Origin: Amycolatopsis vastitatis
GTDB lineage: Bacteria > Actinomycetota > Actinomycetes > Mycobacteriales > Pseudonocardiaceae
Length of the DNA: 59,081 bases
Direction: 5' to 3'
NCBI RefSeq assembly: GCF_002234595.1
Contig: NZ_NMUL01000048.1
Coordinates: 1 to 59,081, forward strand
The notes under the pieces are model-generated. The model was not told the origin of the DNA, made no database searches, and saw only the letters and a list, made by a program, of their open reading frames with translations. Positions 7,415 to 15,591 of the stretch are shown here, in pieces. Both the position numbers and the translations under genes were made by a program. Position 1 is the first letter of the stretch. Each line of letters opens with the position of its first letter.

Positions 7415-8634
7415 TTCGCGCCCTCCGAGAGGTACTTCTTCAGTTCACGCCGGGCCAGCGAGCGTTTGTGGACCTCGTCCGGCCCGTCGGCCAGGCGCAG
7501 CGTGCGGTTCCCGGCCCACATGGCGGCCAGCGGGAAGTCCTGGCTGACGCCGCCCGCGCCGTGCACCTGCACGGCCTTGTCGAGGATCCACTCGACGGTG
7601 GCCGGGGTGGAGATCTTGATCGCCTGGATCTCGGTGTGCGCGCCCTGGTTGCCGACGGTGTCCATCAGCCAGGCGGTCTTGAGCACGAGCAGCCGCTGCT
7701 GCTCGATCTTGACGCGCGATTCGGCGATCCAGTCCTGGACGACGCCCTGCTGGGCGATCGGCTTGCCGAACGCTTCGCGCGAGATCGCGCGGCGGCACAT
7801 GAGCTCCAGCGCCCGCTCGGCCATGCCGATGGCGCGCATGCAGTGGTGGATGCGGCCCGGGCCGAGCCGGGCCTGGGCGATGGCGAACCCGTCGCCCTCG
7901 CCGGCGATGAGGTTCTCGACCGGCACGCGGACGTCCTCGAAGAGCACCTCGGCGTGGCCGCCGTGGTCGCTGTCGTCGTAGCCGAAGACGTGCATGCCGC
8001 GCTTGACCGTGACGCCCGGGGCGTCGCGGGGGACGAGGATCATGCTCTGCTGCTTGTGCGGCGCGGCTTCGGGATCGGTCTTGCCCATGACGATGAAGAT
8101 CTTGCACGCGGGGTTCATCGCCCCGGAGATGTACCACTTGCGGCCGTTGACGACGTACTCGTCGCCGTCGCGGCGGATGGCCGTCTCGATGTTGCGGGCG
8201 TCGGAGGAGGCGACGTCCGGCTCGGTCATCGCGAACGCCGAGCGGATCTCGCCGTTCAGCAACGGTTCCAGCCACTGCTTCTGCTGCTGCTCGTTGCCGA
8301 ACATGGCCAGCACTTCCATGTTCCCGGTGTCCGGCGCCGCGCAGTTGAGCGCGGTCGGGGCGAGCCGGATGCTGCGGCCGGTGATCTCGGCCAGCGGTGC
8401 GTACTGCAGGTTCGTCAGGCCCGCGCCGTGGTCGCCGGGGAGGAAGAAGTTCCACAGGCCGCGCCTGCGGGCCTCGGCCTTGAGTTCCTCGACGACCGGC
8501 GGGATGGCCCACGGGTCGTCGCGTTCGGCGAGCTGCTGCTCGAACACCGGCTCGGCGGGGTAGACGTGCGAGTCCATGAACTCGAGGAGCTGCCCGCGCA
8601 GCTCCTCGGTCTTCTCGTCGAACGCGAAGTCCAT
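7411..8634 (-). CDS. Acyl-CoA dehydrogenase, ACAD10/11-type
   Basis: 407 residues. Motifs AFAMTEPDVASSDARNIETAIRR and KWYISGAMNPACKIFIVMGKTDP, and the ending VQVHGAGGVSQDFPLAAMWAGNRTLRLADGPDEVHKRSLARRELKKY, place it with the ACAD10/11 and LvaC-like branch rather than with classical fatty acyl-CoA dehydrogenases. Members of this branch act with an APH-fold kinase: the kinase phosphorylates a 4-hydroxyacyl-CoA, and the dehydrogenase-fold partner eliminates phosphate. Exactly such a kinase gene lies immediately upstream with a 1-base overlap. That pairing is the strongest clue to the pathway of this operon. Confidence 0.9.
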   Translation of the reverse strand: MDFAFDEKTEELRGQLLEFMDSHVYPAEPVFEQQLAERDDPWAIPPVVEELKAEARRRGLWNFFLPGDHGAGLTNLQYAPLAEITGRSIRLAPTALNCAAPDTGNMEVLAMFGNEQQQKQWLEPLLNGEIRSAFAMTEPDVASSDARNIETAIRRDGDEYVVNGRKWYISGAMNPACKIFIVMGKTDPEAAPHKQQSMILVPRDAPGVTVKRGMHVFGYDDSDHGGHAEVLFEDVRVPVENLIAGEGDGFAIAQARLGPGRIHHCMRAIGMAERALELMCRRAISREAFGKPIAQQGVVQDWIAESRVKIEQQRLLVLKTAWLMDTVGNQGAHTEIQAIKISTPATVEWILDKAVQVHGAGGVSQDFPLAAMWAGNRTLRLADGPDEVHKRSLARRELKKYLSEGAK

Positions 8635-9659
8635 TACTTCTCCTCTTTGAGAATCTCGTTGCCGTGCGCGATGAGCGGCGCGACGCCGGCCCCGACGCCT
8701 TCGAAGCCCGCCCCGACCGTCTGGCCCTTGCTGAAGCGGTAGTAGATGCCTTCGAGGATCACGGCCAGCTTGAAGAACGCGAAGCTGACGTACCAGTTCA
8801 GCTGCGAGACGTCCCGCCCGGAACGCTGGGCGTAGCGGGCGACGACCTCGTCGGTGCCCGGGTAGCCCGGTGCCGAGCTGGCGTTCGAGACGAACGGCAG
8901 CGACACCCGGTCGCGCTCGGCGTAGGCCACCAGCAGCGCGAGGTCGGTCAGCGGGTCGCCCAGCGTCGACATCTCCCAGTCGAGCACCGCCGAAATCTCG
9001 TCGTTTCCGTCGACCAGCACGTTGTCCAGGCGGTAGTCGCCGTGGATGACCGACGGCTTCCCGGACACCGGCACCGCCGCGGCGAGCCGGTCGTGCAGTT
9101 CCTCGATGCCCGGCAGGTCACGGCTGCGGGAGGCGTCCAGCTGCTTCTTCCACCGCCGCAGCTGCCGTTCCAGGAAGCCTTCCGGGCGGCCGAAATCGGC
9201 CAGCCCGACGGCGGCCGGGTCCACCGAGTGCAGGTCGACGAGCGTGTCGACCAGCGCGTCGGCCATCGCCCGGGTGCGGTCCGGGCCGAGCGCCGCGAGC
9301 TCGTCCGCGGTCCGGTAGGGCGTGCCCTCGACGAAGCTCATCACGTAGAACGGCGCCCCGACGACGTCGGTGTCCTCGCACAGCAGCAGCGCTTCGGGTA
9401 CCGGCACGGCGGTGTCGCGCAGACCCGAGATCACCCGGAACTCGCGGGTCATGTCGTGCGCCGTGGGGAGAACGTGCCCGAGCGGCGGACGGCGCACCAC
9501 CCAGCGCGACCGGCCGTCGCCCACCACGTAGGTGAGGTTCGACCGGCCGCCCTCCACGACGTCCGCGGTCAGCTCCCCGGCGACCAGGCCGGGCCGGTGC
9601 GCGTCCAGGTGGGCGCGCAGGCGGCCCAGGTCGAGACCCGGCGGGTCGGTGCGGCTCAT
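8634..9659 (-). CDS. APH-fold phosphotransferase, putative 4-hydroxyacyl-CoA kinase
   Basis: 341 residues of the aminoglycoside-phosphotransferase fold. The catalytic loop is VIHGDYRLDNVLVDG and the Mg-binding block is VLDWEMSTLGDPLTDLALL; an N-terminal GGRSNLTYVV forms the nucleotide loop. This group is fused to or encoded with ACAD10/11-type dehydrogenases (human ACAD10/11, Pseudomonas LvaA with LvaC), where it phosphorylates the 4-hydroxyl of acyl-CoA. It is not expected to confer drug resistance. ATG at 9659 is preferred to the GTG at 9674 because GAGGAGG lies just before it. First gene of the operon, with the palindromic operator 29 bases upstream. Confidence 0.87.
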   Translation of the reverse strand: MSRTDPPGLDLGRLRAHLDAHRPGLVAGELTADVVEGGRSNLTYVVGDGRSRWVVRRPPLGHVLPTAHDMTREFRVISGLRDTAVPVPEALLLCEDTDVVGAPFYVMSFVEGTPYRTADELAALGPDRTRAMADALVDTLVDLHSVDPAAVGLADFGRPEGFLERQLRRWKKQLDASRSRDLPGIEELHDRLAAAVPVSGKPSVIHGDYRLDNVLVDGNDEISAVLDWEMSTLGDPLTDLALLVAYAERDRVSLPFVSNASSAPGYPGTDEVVARYAQRSGRDVSQLNWYVSFAFFKLAVILEGIYYRFSKGQTVGAGFEGVGAGVAPLIAHGNEILKEEK

Positions 9660-9687
9660 CCAGCCTCCTCGCACTCTTTCAGGGGAG

Positions 9688-9707
9688 CATACCGACTAGT
9701 CGGTATG
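9688..9707. promoter_or_regulatory. TetR-type operator, copy 2 (perfect palindrome)
   Basis: CATACCGACTAGTCGGTATG reads identically on both strands and lies 28 bases ahead of the kinase start. It matches the site at 581-598 in 17 of the 18 core bases or nearly so, linking both units into one regulon, most simply under the TetR protein encoded at 3268-3894. Confidence 0.75.
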
Positions 9708-9748
9708 TCGTACAGCGGCCCGGCCGGAGATCACCCCGGCGGGGTCGT

Positions 9749-10201
9749 TCACGCCAGGAACCGGGTGACCCATTCGGCGACGCAAGCGGGCTTCGCCTCG
9801 CCGTCGATCTCGATCGTCCACTTCGACACCGCCTGCTTGCCGCCCGGGATGTCGGTGATCTCCACCAGCTCGGCCCCGGCGCGCACCTTCGAGCCGACCT
9901 TCACCGGCTGCGGGAAGCGGACCTTGTTGAGGCCGTAGTTGATGCCCATCTTGATGCCGTTGACCCGGTAGATCTTCGGGCCGAACGCCGACAGCAGCGA
10001 CAGCGTCAGGAAGCCGTGGGCGATGGTGCCGCCGAACGGGCCCGCGGCCGCCATCGGCTCGTCGACGTGGATCCACTGGTGGTCGTCGGTGGCGTCGGCG
10101 AACTGGTTGACGCGGTCCTGGGTGACCTTCAGCCATTCGCTGTACCCGAGGTGCTCGCCCGCCGCGGCGGCGAACTCGTCGAGGTTCTGGAACTCCCGCA
10201 T
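9749..10201 (-). CDS. MaoC-like (R)-specific enoyl-CoA hydratase
   Basis: 150 residues of a single hot-dog fold. The hydratase signature is visible: DDHQWIHVDEPMAAAGPFGGTIAHGFLTLSLL (about residues 38-70), with the catalytic Asp/His pair in DDHQWIH and GTIAHGFLTL. It would hydrate trans-2-enoyl-CoA to (R)-3-hydroxyacyl-CoA. Five bases separate it from the upstream SDR gene, so both form one leftward transcript, a natural hydratase and 3-hydroxyacyl dehydrogenase pair. The 12-base-wide TetR operator region of the next operon starts after its stop. Confidence 0.9.
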   Translation of the reverse strand: MREFQNLDEFAAAAGEHLGYSEWLKVTQDRVNQFADATDDHQWIHVDEPMAAAGPFGGTIAHGFLTLSLLSAFGPKIYRVNGIKMGINYGLNKVRFPQPVKVGSKVRAGAELVEITDIPGGKQAVSKWTIEIDGEAKPACVAEWVTRFLA

Positions 10202-10206
10202 CGGCC

Positions 10207-10968
10207 TCAGTCCTTCGGTCCGCCGGCGACGTAGATGACCTGACCCGAGACGAACCCGGCACCCTCGCTGACCAGGTACGACGTCAGGTGGGCGATGTCG
10301 TCGGGCGTGCCGACGCGCTGGACCGGGATCTGCGACGCGGCCGCCGCCTTGAAGTCCTCGAAGCCCATGCCGAGCCGCTCGGCGGTCGCCGCGGTCATGT
10401 CGGTGGCGATGAAGCCCGGGGCGATCGCGTTGGCGGTGACGTTGAACTTGCCCAGCTCGATGGCGAGGGTCTTGGTGAAGCCCTGCATGCCGGCCTTGGC
10501 GGCGGCGTAGTTGACCTGGCCGCGGTTGCCGAGCGCCGATGTGCTCGACAGGTTGACGATCCGGCCGTACTTCTCCTGCGTCATGTACTTCTGCACCGCG
10601 CGGGTCATCAGGAACGAGCCCTTGAGGTGCACGTCGAGCACGGAGTCCCACTCCTGCTCGGTCATCTTGAAGATCAGGTTGTCGCGGGTGATGCCGGCGT
10701 TGTTGACCAGCACGACCGGCGGGCCGAGCTCGTCGGCGACGCGGGTGACGGCCGCCTCGACCTGCTCGGCGTCACTGACGTCCAGCGCGACACCGACGGC
10801 CTTGCCGCCCTTGGCGACGATCGCCGCGGCGCCCTGCTTGACGCCGGCCTCGTCCAGGTCCAGCAGCCCGACGGCGAAGCCGTCCTCGGCCAGCCGTGCC
10901 GCGACAGCGGCGCCGATGCCACGGCCGGCACCGGTGACCACGGCGACACGGGAAGGGGAATCGGTCAC
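10207..10968 (-). CDS. SDR-family 3-oxoacyl/3-hydroxyacyl-CoA reductase (FabG-like)
   Basis: 253 residues, classical short-chain dehydrogenase. TGAGRGIGAAVA (residues about 11-22) binds the dinucleotide, VNNAG follows the central strand, the active site is Ser in NLSSTSALGNRG and YAAAK, and the C-terminal half reads APGFIATDMT and ITYVAGG-like VIYVAGGPKD. DVSD after strand 3 suggests NAD(H) or NADP(H) use cannot be settled by eye. GTG at 10966-10968 is chosen because GAGGAGG precedes it; a longer open frame upstream lacks homology. Pairs with the MaoC gene in one unit. Confidence 0.9.
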   Translation of the reverse strand: MTDSPSRVAVVTGAGRGIGAAVAARLAEDGFAVGLLDLDEAGVKQGAAAIVAKGGKAVGVALDVSDAEQVEAAVTRVADELGPPVVLVNNAGITRDNLIFKMTEQEWDSVLDVHLKGSFLMTRAVQKYMTQEKYGRIVNLSSTSALGNRGQVNYAAAKAGMQGFTKTLAIELGKFNVTANAIAPGFIATDMTAATAERLGMGFEDFKAAAASQIPVQRVGTPDDIAHLTSYLVSEGAGFVSGQVIYVAGGPKD

Positions 10969-11014
10969 GGGGGACCTCCTCGTCGTTGAGAAGCGGGCTC
11001 GTGCCCGCGAGCCT

Positions 11015-11031
11015 ACTAAGCGGTTGGTCAC
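11015..11031 (-). promoter_or_regulatory. Possible TetR-type half-palindromic site before the SDR gene
   Basis: ACTAAGCGGTTGGTCAC lies about 50 bases ahead of the SDR start. Its core ACCAACCGCTTAGT (other strand) resembles operators of TetR proteins that control lipid catabolism in actinomycetes, but it differs from the ATACCGACT palindromes of the neighbouring operons, so a second regulator is likely. Confidence 0.35.
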
Positions 11032-11165
11032 AGACGATACGGGCAGCGGCCCGGATTTCGCTGCCACCGTACGCAGGTTTCCGGCCTCCCGCCCTGGCCC
11101 GGCCCGTTTCCCGAGGAAGCCGGTACCTTGCGACACCGCCGGTGGCCAACGTCACACCGGCGGCG

Positions 11166-11612
11166 TCACCGCTCGCAGGGCCCGAAGTACAGGCACTCGA
11201 TCAGCGCCCGCGGGTCGAGGCTCCGCGCGCGGGGCTCGAGGGTGTCGAGCAGCGGGGCGATCGGGTCGAGGTCGACATCGCCACCCGCGGTCAGGGAGAA
11301 GAACCGTTCGCCGGTGTCGTGTTCGGCGCAGCCGCTGCCGTGCAGGTTGCCGGCCGCGACGACGGTGAACACCTCGTCGCCGTCGTCGTCGAAGGTGAAG
11401 TAACTCTGCAACAGGACCGGCGTGGCGTCGGCGACCTCGTTGATGTGCTGCCCGCCGAAGGTGGCCGGATAGAGCCATCCGGCGTGGGGGTCGTCGGCGA
11501 ACCAGGCCTCGCCGGGATCGCTGTCGCCCTCGAGCTGCCAGCCCCGCGCGGTGAGGAACTCGTGCACGCGGCGCTGACGGGCGAGCGCCAGGTCGGTCGG
11601 CGGCGTGGTCAT
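11166..11612 (-). CDS. Hypothetical acidic protein
   Basis: 148 residues, strongly acidic, with no signal peptide or membrane segment. It contains ARQRRVHEFLTARGWQ near the start, several Asp-rich turns (GDSDPGEAWFADDPHAGW, FDDDGDEVFTV) and a Cys near the C-terminus (YFGPC). I do not recognise a domain. Start ATG at 11610-11612 follows an AAGGGA ribosome binding site. It is followed by, and not overlapping with, the SDR promoter; its own upstream neighbour is the DNA ligase gene on the same strand, about 107 bases away. Confidence 0.7.
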   Translation of the reverse strand: MTTPPTDLALARQRRVHEFLTARGWQLEGDSDPGEAWFADDPHAGWLYPATFGGQHINEVADATPVLLQSYFTFDDDGDEVFTVVAAGNLHGSGCAEHDTGERFFSLTAGGDVDLDPIAPLLDTLEPRARSLDPRALIECLYFGPCER

Positions 11613-11719
11613 CGTGCATCCCTTCGGACGAGGCGGGCTACCCGCGTCCAGTGTCGTCTCCTGTGCCGCGCCACGAACGGGTGACCCGCGTCCGGGAACC
11701 GAGACAGGGGACGGCGGTG

Positions 11720-13711
11720 CTAGACGATCCCGGCCGCGATCAGCTGCTGCCAGATCTCGCCCTGGTCGACGACCTCGACTCCGTGCTTTTCGGCCTTGGT
11801 CAGCTTGCTCGCCCCGACGTCGGCGCCGGTGATGAGCAGGTCGGTGCTCGCCGAAACCGACGACGCCGTGGTCGCGCCCGCCTTCTCGCAGAGCCGCTGG
11901 AAGGTCGGGCGGGCGACCTTCTCGCCGGAGCGCGGGTCGCTGATCGCGCCGGTGACCACCACCGTCTTGCCCGCCAGCGGCGCGCCGACCGCGACGACCG
12001 GCGGCAGGTCTTCCTCGCGCACGTCGAGGGAGACGCCGGCCTCGCGCAGGCGCTCGAGTTCCGGCCGCAACCGGGTGAGGTGCTCGATCAGCGAGGCGGC
12101 GACCTTCGGCCCGATGTCTTCCACGGCCACGAGCCCGTCCACGCCCGCGTCCGCGACGTCTTCCAGGGAGCCGAACCCGGCCCGGCACAGGCGGGCGGCC
12201 GTGCCTTCGGACGCCATCGGGATCGCCAGCCCGATCAGCGCCCGGCGCAGGCCGACCGACCGGCTCGCGTCGATCGACTCGATCATGCGGGTGGCCGACA
12301 CTTCGCCGATGCGGTCGAACTCCAGCAGCCGTTCCCTGGTCAGCCGGTAGAAGTCCGACGGGTGCTCGAGAATCCCCGCCTCGGCCAGCCGTTCGATCCA
12401 CACCCCGCCGATGGCGTCGATGTCGGCCGCCGCCCGCGAAGCCCAGTGGATCAGCCGCCGCACGGTCTGGGCCGGGCAGGAAACGTTGGTGCAGAACAGT
12501 TCCCGGCTGTTGCCCTGCTCGGTCAGCGGCTGCCCGCACGACGGGCACACCTCCGGCGGGACGATCTCCCGCTCGGCGCCGGTGCGTTTCGAGGCGTCCA
12601 GCACGCCGGCGACGAACGGGATCACGTCGCCGGCGCGGCGCACCAGGACGGTGTCGCCGATCTTGACGCCGCGGTCGCGGATCACCTTCTGGTTGGCCAG
12701 CGTCGCGCGGGTGACCGTCGTCCCGCCCACGAACACCGGTTCCAGCCAGGCGACCGGGGCGATCTTGCCGGTCTTGCCGACGTCCCAGACCACGTCGGCC
12801 AGCACGGTGGTCTTCTCCTCGGCGGCGAACTTGAACGCCAGCGCGCCGCGGGGCGAGCTCGACCGCGTCCCGGCGGCGGCGTAGGCGTCGCGGTCGGCCA
12901 GCCGCAGCACCGCGCCGTCGAGGTCGTAGTCCAGCTCGTTGCGCTGCCGCTCGATTTCGCCGATCACCTCCTGCGCCGACGCCGCGTCGGCGCAGCGCCG
13001 CATGTCGGCCGCGGTGAAGCCGAGCGTGTGCAGGGCGCTGCCGAGGTCGGTCTCGGCGCTGTCGGGTTCGGTGAAGAGGTCGAAGGCGAAGAACCGCAGC
13101 CGCCGTCCGGCGACGGTGGCGGGGTCCTTGGCCCGCAGTGTGCCCGCCGCCGCGTTGCGCGGGTTGATCAGCGGCTTGTCCGGGTGCGCAGTGTTGTAGG
13201 CGGCGAACGTGGAGCGCAGCATGACCGCCTCGCCGCGGACCTCGACGCGGCCCGGCGCGTCGACGCGCCCGGGGATCCCGTCGGTCAGCGCCCGCACGAG
13301 CGGCGTGACGTCGTCGCCGGTCGTGCCTGTCCCGCGGGTGGCCACCCAGGCCAGGCGGCCGTCTTCGTAGACGACGGCCAGCGAGAGGCCGTCGAGCTTC
13401 GGCATGACGACCACGGGCTGGCCGGGGAAGCGGTCGAAGAACGCCGCGACCTGCTCCGGCTCGGTCGCCTTCTCCAGCGAGAGCATCGGGCGGGAGTGCC
13501 GGATCGGCGCGTGCAGCACCGCGGGCGCGCCGACCTGGTCCAGGGGGTTCGGGTTGGGCGCCAGCTCCGTGTGCGCCTCGATCAGGCTCCGCAGCTCGTC
13601 CTCGATCGCGTCGTACTCCGCGTCGGCCACCAGCGGCGAACCCCGGTAGTAGGCGTCGCGCAGCGCCACGATGCGGTCGGCGAGCTCCTGGATGCGTTCC
13701 TGAACGTTCAC
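11720..13711 (-). CDS. ligA: NAD+-dependent DNA ligase
   Basis: 663 residues with the full LigA architecture: N-terminal Ia domain (DAEYDAIEDELRSLIE), adenylation domain with active-site Lys in MPKLDGLSLAVVYEDG (about residue 110-125), OB fold, a four-Cys zinc finger (CPSCGQPL and CTNVSCP), helix-hairpin-helix repeats (SEGTAARLCRAGFGSLEDV, GIGP-like VEDIGPKVAASL) and a C-terminal BRCT domain (LAGKTVVVTGAISDPRSGEKV). It seals nicks using NAD+. GTG at 13709-13711 is the start that fits family length. It stands alone rather than beside gatCAB or similar housekeeping genes, so it could be a second copy in the genome; the sequence cannot decide this. Confidence 0.93.
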   Translation of the reverse strand: MNVQERIQELADRIVALRDAYYRGSPLVADAEYDAIEDELRSLIEAHTELAPNPNPLDQVGAPAVLHAPIRHSRPMLSLEKATEPEQVAAFFDRFPGQPVVVMPKLDGLSLAVVYEDGRLAWVATRGTGTTGDDVTPLVRALTDGIPGRVDAPGRVEVRGEAVMLRSTFAAYNTAHPDKPLINPRNAAAGTLRAKDPATVAGRRLRFFAFDLFTEPDSAETDLGSALHTLGFTAADMRRCADAASAQEVIGEIERQRNELDYDLDGAVLRLADRDAYAAAGTRSSSPRGALAFKFAAEEKTTVLADVVWDVGKTGKIAPVAWLEPVFVGGTTVTRATLANQKVIRDRGVKIGDTVLVRRAGDVIPFVAGVLDASKRTGAEREIVPPEVCPSCGQPLTEQGNSRELFCTNVSCPAQTVRRLIHWASRAAADIDAIGGVWIERLAEAGILEHPSDFYRLTRERLLEFDRIGEVSATRMIESIDASRSVGLRRALIGLAIPMASEGTAARLCRAGFGSLEDVADAGVDGLVAVEDIGPKVAASLIEHLTRLRPELERLREAGVSLDVREEDLPPVVAVGAPLAGKTVVVTGAISDPRSGEKVARPTFQRLCEKAGATTASSVSASTDLLITGADVGASKLTKAEKHGVEVVDQGEIWQQLIAAGIV

Positions 13712-13774
13712 ACCAGGGACGTTACCGGGCACCACCGACAAAAGCGGTTGCCGCCGGAGCGATGGCGCGGCGGG

Positions 13775-13882
13775 CCGATTTCGCTGCGCGAGGCGCTGGT
13801 CGGGATGATCGAGGAGGACGCCCGCCACCTCGGGCACGCCGACCTCCTGCGGGAAAGGATCGACGGCCGCCTCGGCCGATGA
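13775..13882 (+). pseudogene. C-terminal remnant of a DinB/DUF664 protein
   Basis: The frame ending at the TGA at 13880-13882 encodes SLREALVGMIEEDARHLGHA followed by DLLRERIDGRLGR, the last block of DUF664/DinB-like proteins with the metal-ligand His pair. The intact relative at 52775-53251 ends MRWALVHLIEETGRHAGHAD. Nothing of the first two-thirds of such a gene remains; the upstream DNA runs straight into the ligA start region. The stop codon overlaps an ATG (ATGA) in the frame of the next gene, suggesting the lost gene was once coupled to it. Confidence 0.65.
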
Positions 13883-13923
13883 AGACGGGCGTTCTGGAGG
13901 AACTCCAGGTTACGATGAAGATC

Positions 13924-14763
13924 ATGCGATTCGCCATCAAGACCTCGCCCCAGAACACCGAATGGGCCGGCATGCTCGCCGTGTGGCAGGCCGCCGACGA
14001 AATCGAGCTGTTCGAATCCGGCTGGACCTTCGACCACTTCTATCCCATCTTCTCCGATTCGACCGGGCCCTGCCTGGAAGGCTGGGTGACGCTCACCGCG
14101 CTGGCGCAGGCGACCAAGCGGCTCCGGCTGGGCACGCTGGTCAGCGGCATCCACTACCGCCACCCCGCGCTGCTGGCGAACATGGCCGCGACGCTCGACA
14201 TCGTCTCCGGCGGACGGCTGGAGATCGGCGTCGGCGCCGGCTGGAACGAGGAGGAGTCGGGCGCGTACGGCATGGAGCTGGGCTCGATCAAGGAGCGCAG
14301 CGACCGCTTCGAGGAAGCCTGCGAAGTCCTCGTCGGGCTGCTGACGCAGGAGACCACGACGTTCCAGGGCGAGCACTACCGGCTGACCGACGCCCGGTGC
14401 GAGCCGAAGGGCGTGCAGAAGCCGCATCCGCCGATCTGCATCGGCGGCAGCGGCGAGAAGCGCACGCTGCGCACGGCCGCGAAGTACGCCCAGCACTGGA
14501 ACTTCGTCGGCGGCTCGCCCGAAGAGTTCGCCCGCAAGCGTGACGTGCTGCACCGCCACTGCGCGGACGTCGGCCGCGACCCGGCCGAGATCACGCTGTC
14601 CTCGCACGTCCGGCTCGGCCCGGACCTCGACTACGCCCAGGTCGCCGCCGACGCGGAGGCGCTCGGCGAAGCCGGCCTGGACCTGGCGATCGTCTACCTG
14701 CCGCCGCCGCACACCCCGGCCGTGCTCGAGCCGCTGGCGAAGGCGCTGGAGCCGTTGCGCTGA
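13924..14763 (+). CDS. LLM-class F420-dependent oxidoreductase
   Basis: 279 residues of the luciferase-like monooxygenase TIM barrel. It reads MRFAIKTSPQNTEWAGMLAV, ESGWTFDHFYPI, LGTLVSGIHYRHPALLANMAATLDIVSGGRLEIGVGAGWNEEE and PHPPICIGGSGEKRTLR, the pattern of F420-linked flavin-fold enzymes in actinomycetes. ATG at 13924 matches where homologues begin; in-frame ATGs at 13879 and 13915 are alternatives. A TACGAT hexamer 7 bases before 13924 would allow a leaderless transcript. Substrate unknown. Confidence 0.85.
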   Translation: MRFAIKTSPQNTEWAGMLAVWQAADEIELFESGWTFDHFYPIFSDSTGPCLEGWVTLTALAQATKRLRLGTLVSGIHYRHPALLANMAATLDIVSGGRLEIGVGAGWNEEESGAYGMELGSIKERSDRFEEACEVLVGLLTQETTTFQGEHYRLTDARCEPKGVQKPHPPICIGGSGEKRTLRTAAKYAQHWNFVGGSPEEFARKRDVLHRHCADVGRDPAEITLSSHVRLGPDLDYAQVAADAEALGEAGLDLAIVYLPPPHTPAVLEPLAKALEPLR

Positions 14764-14776
14764 ACCGGATGCCGCC

Positions 14777-15190
14777 TCAGCGCCGGCGTTCGTGCAGGTA
14801 GGCGGAGACGCGGATCCGCAGGACGCGGACGTCGGCCAGGTCGAGCGCGAACGACCCGGCCGGAAGGGACCCGGGCCTGCCGCACGGTCCGGTGAAGTGG
14901 ACGAAGCCGTCGCCCGGGTCGTGGCGGGGTACCGGCCACGCCGCCTCGTCATCGGCCGCGCGCGAGGCGGCGCCGGCCCGCGCGGACCAGTAAGCCGGCA
15001 GCTTCATCACCTCGCCGAGCGCCTTGGCGAACGGCGGCAGGTCGTCCTCGTGCAGGGCCAGCCCGCGCCCGGGCCACACGCGCGGCGCGGCCGGCGGGCG
15101 TCGGCCGCGCCCCGCCGGAGCGGGGACGAAGGTGACCTCGTGACCGGCGGTGCGGATCGTCCACTGCGGCAGTTCGGTCAACGTCGGCAC
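14777..15190 (-). CDS. Hypothetical protein
   Basis: 137 residues, GTG start at 15190 behind GAGGAG. The sequence has LPQWTIRTAGHEVTFVPAP near the start and LHEDDLPPFAKALGEVMKLPAYWS in the middle, with a basic C-terminus (LHERRR). No membrane segment or known domain is recognised. Codon third positions are strongly G/C, supporting a real gene. Convergent with the LLM enzyme, 13 bases from its stop. Confidence 0.65.
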   Translation of the reverse strand: MPTLTELPQWTIRTAGHEVTFVPAPAGRGRRPPAAPRVWPGRGLALHEDDLPPFAKALGEVMKLPAYWSARAGAASRAADDEAAWPVPRHDPGDGFVHFTGPCGRPGSLPAGSFALDLADVRVLRIRVSAYLHERRR

Positions 15191-15279
15191 GGGGCGCTCC
15201 TCACTTCACTTCTCGGCCCCAGGTGTCACCCACCTTAGTGGATCTTGACCGGCGGGCGCCGTCCGGCGGGGCCACTCCG

Positions 15280-15591
15280 TCACCCGTCGAACGGGCGTCC
15301 GGCCAGCAGGTTGCCCACCCAGCGGAGCGCCGTGCCGCACAGCGCGGCCTCGGTGCCTCGCCGGTGGGCGACGACTTCGTCGCCGCGCCAGAGCATCAGC
15401 GCCGTCTCGCCGCCGGCGGTCGGGGTCAGGCCGATCACCCAGCGCCGTCCGCCGGCGTGGAGGGTGCGCTCGGCCGTCGTCCAGCGCCCGCGCGATCCGC
15501 TCACCGTCCACTCCGGTGTGCGGCCGAGCCCGGCGACCGACGTGGCCGCACCGGCGTGCTCCTCGGGCTGGTCCTCCGTCCGGCCGTTCAT
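15280..15591 (-). CDS. Small hypothetical protein
   Basis: 103 residues starting at ATG 15589-15591. After a polar N-terminus (NGRTEDQPEEHAGA) it reads RWTTAERTLHAGGRRWVIGLTPTAGGETALMLWRGDEVVAHRRG, a beta-rich look, ending in WVGNLLAGRPFDG. No family is recognised. Third-position G/C is high. It lies 89 bases from the next leftward gene and could share a transcript with it. Confidence 0.6.
   Translation of the reverse strand: MNGRTEDQPEEHAGAATSVAGLGRTPEWTVSGSRGRWTTAERTLHAGGRRWVIGLTPTAGGETALMLWRGDEVVAHRRGTEAALCGTALRWVGNLLAGRPFDG

Noticed and set aside
8634..9659. Aminoglycoside-resistance gene
   Set aside because: The APH fold is shared, but sequence type and operon context with an ACAD10/11-type dehydrogenase point to acyl-CoA metabolism.
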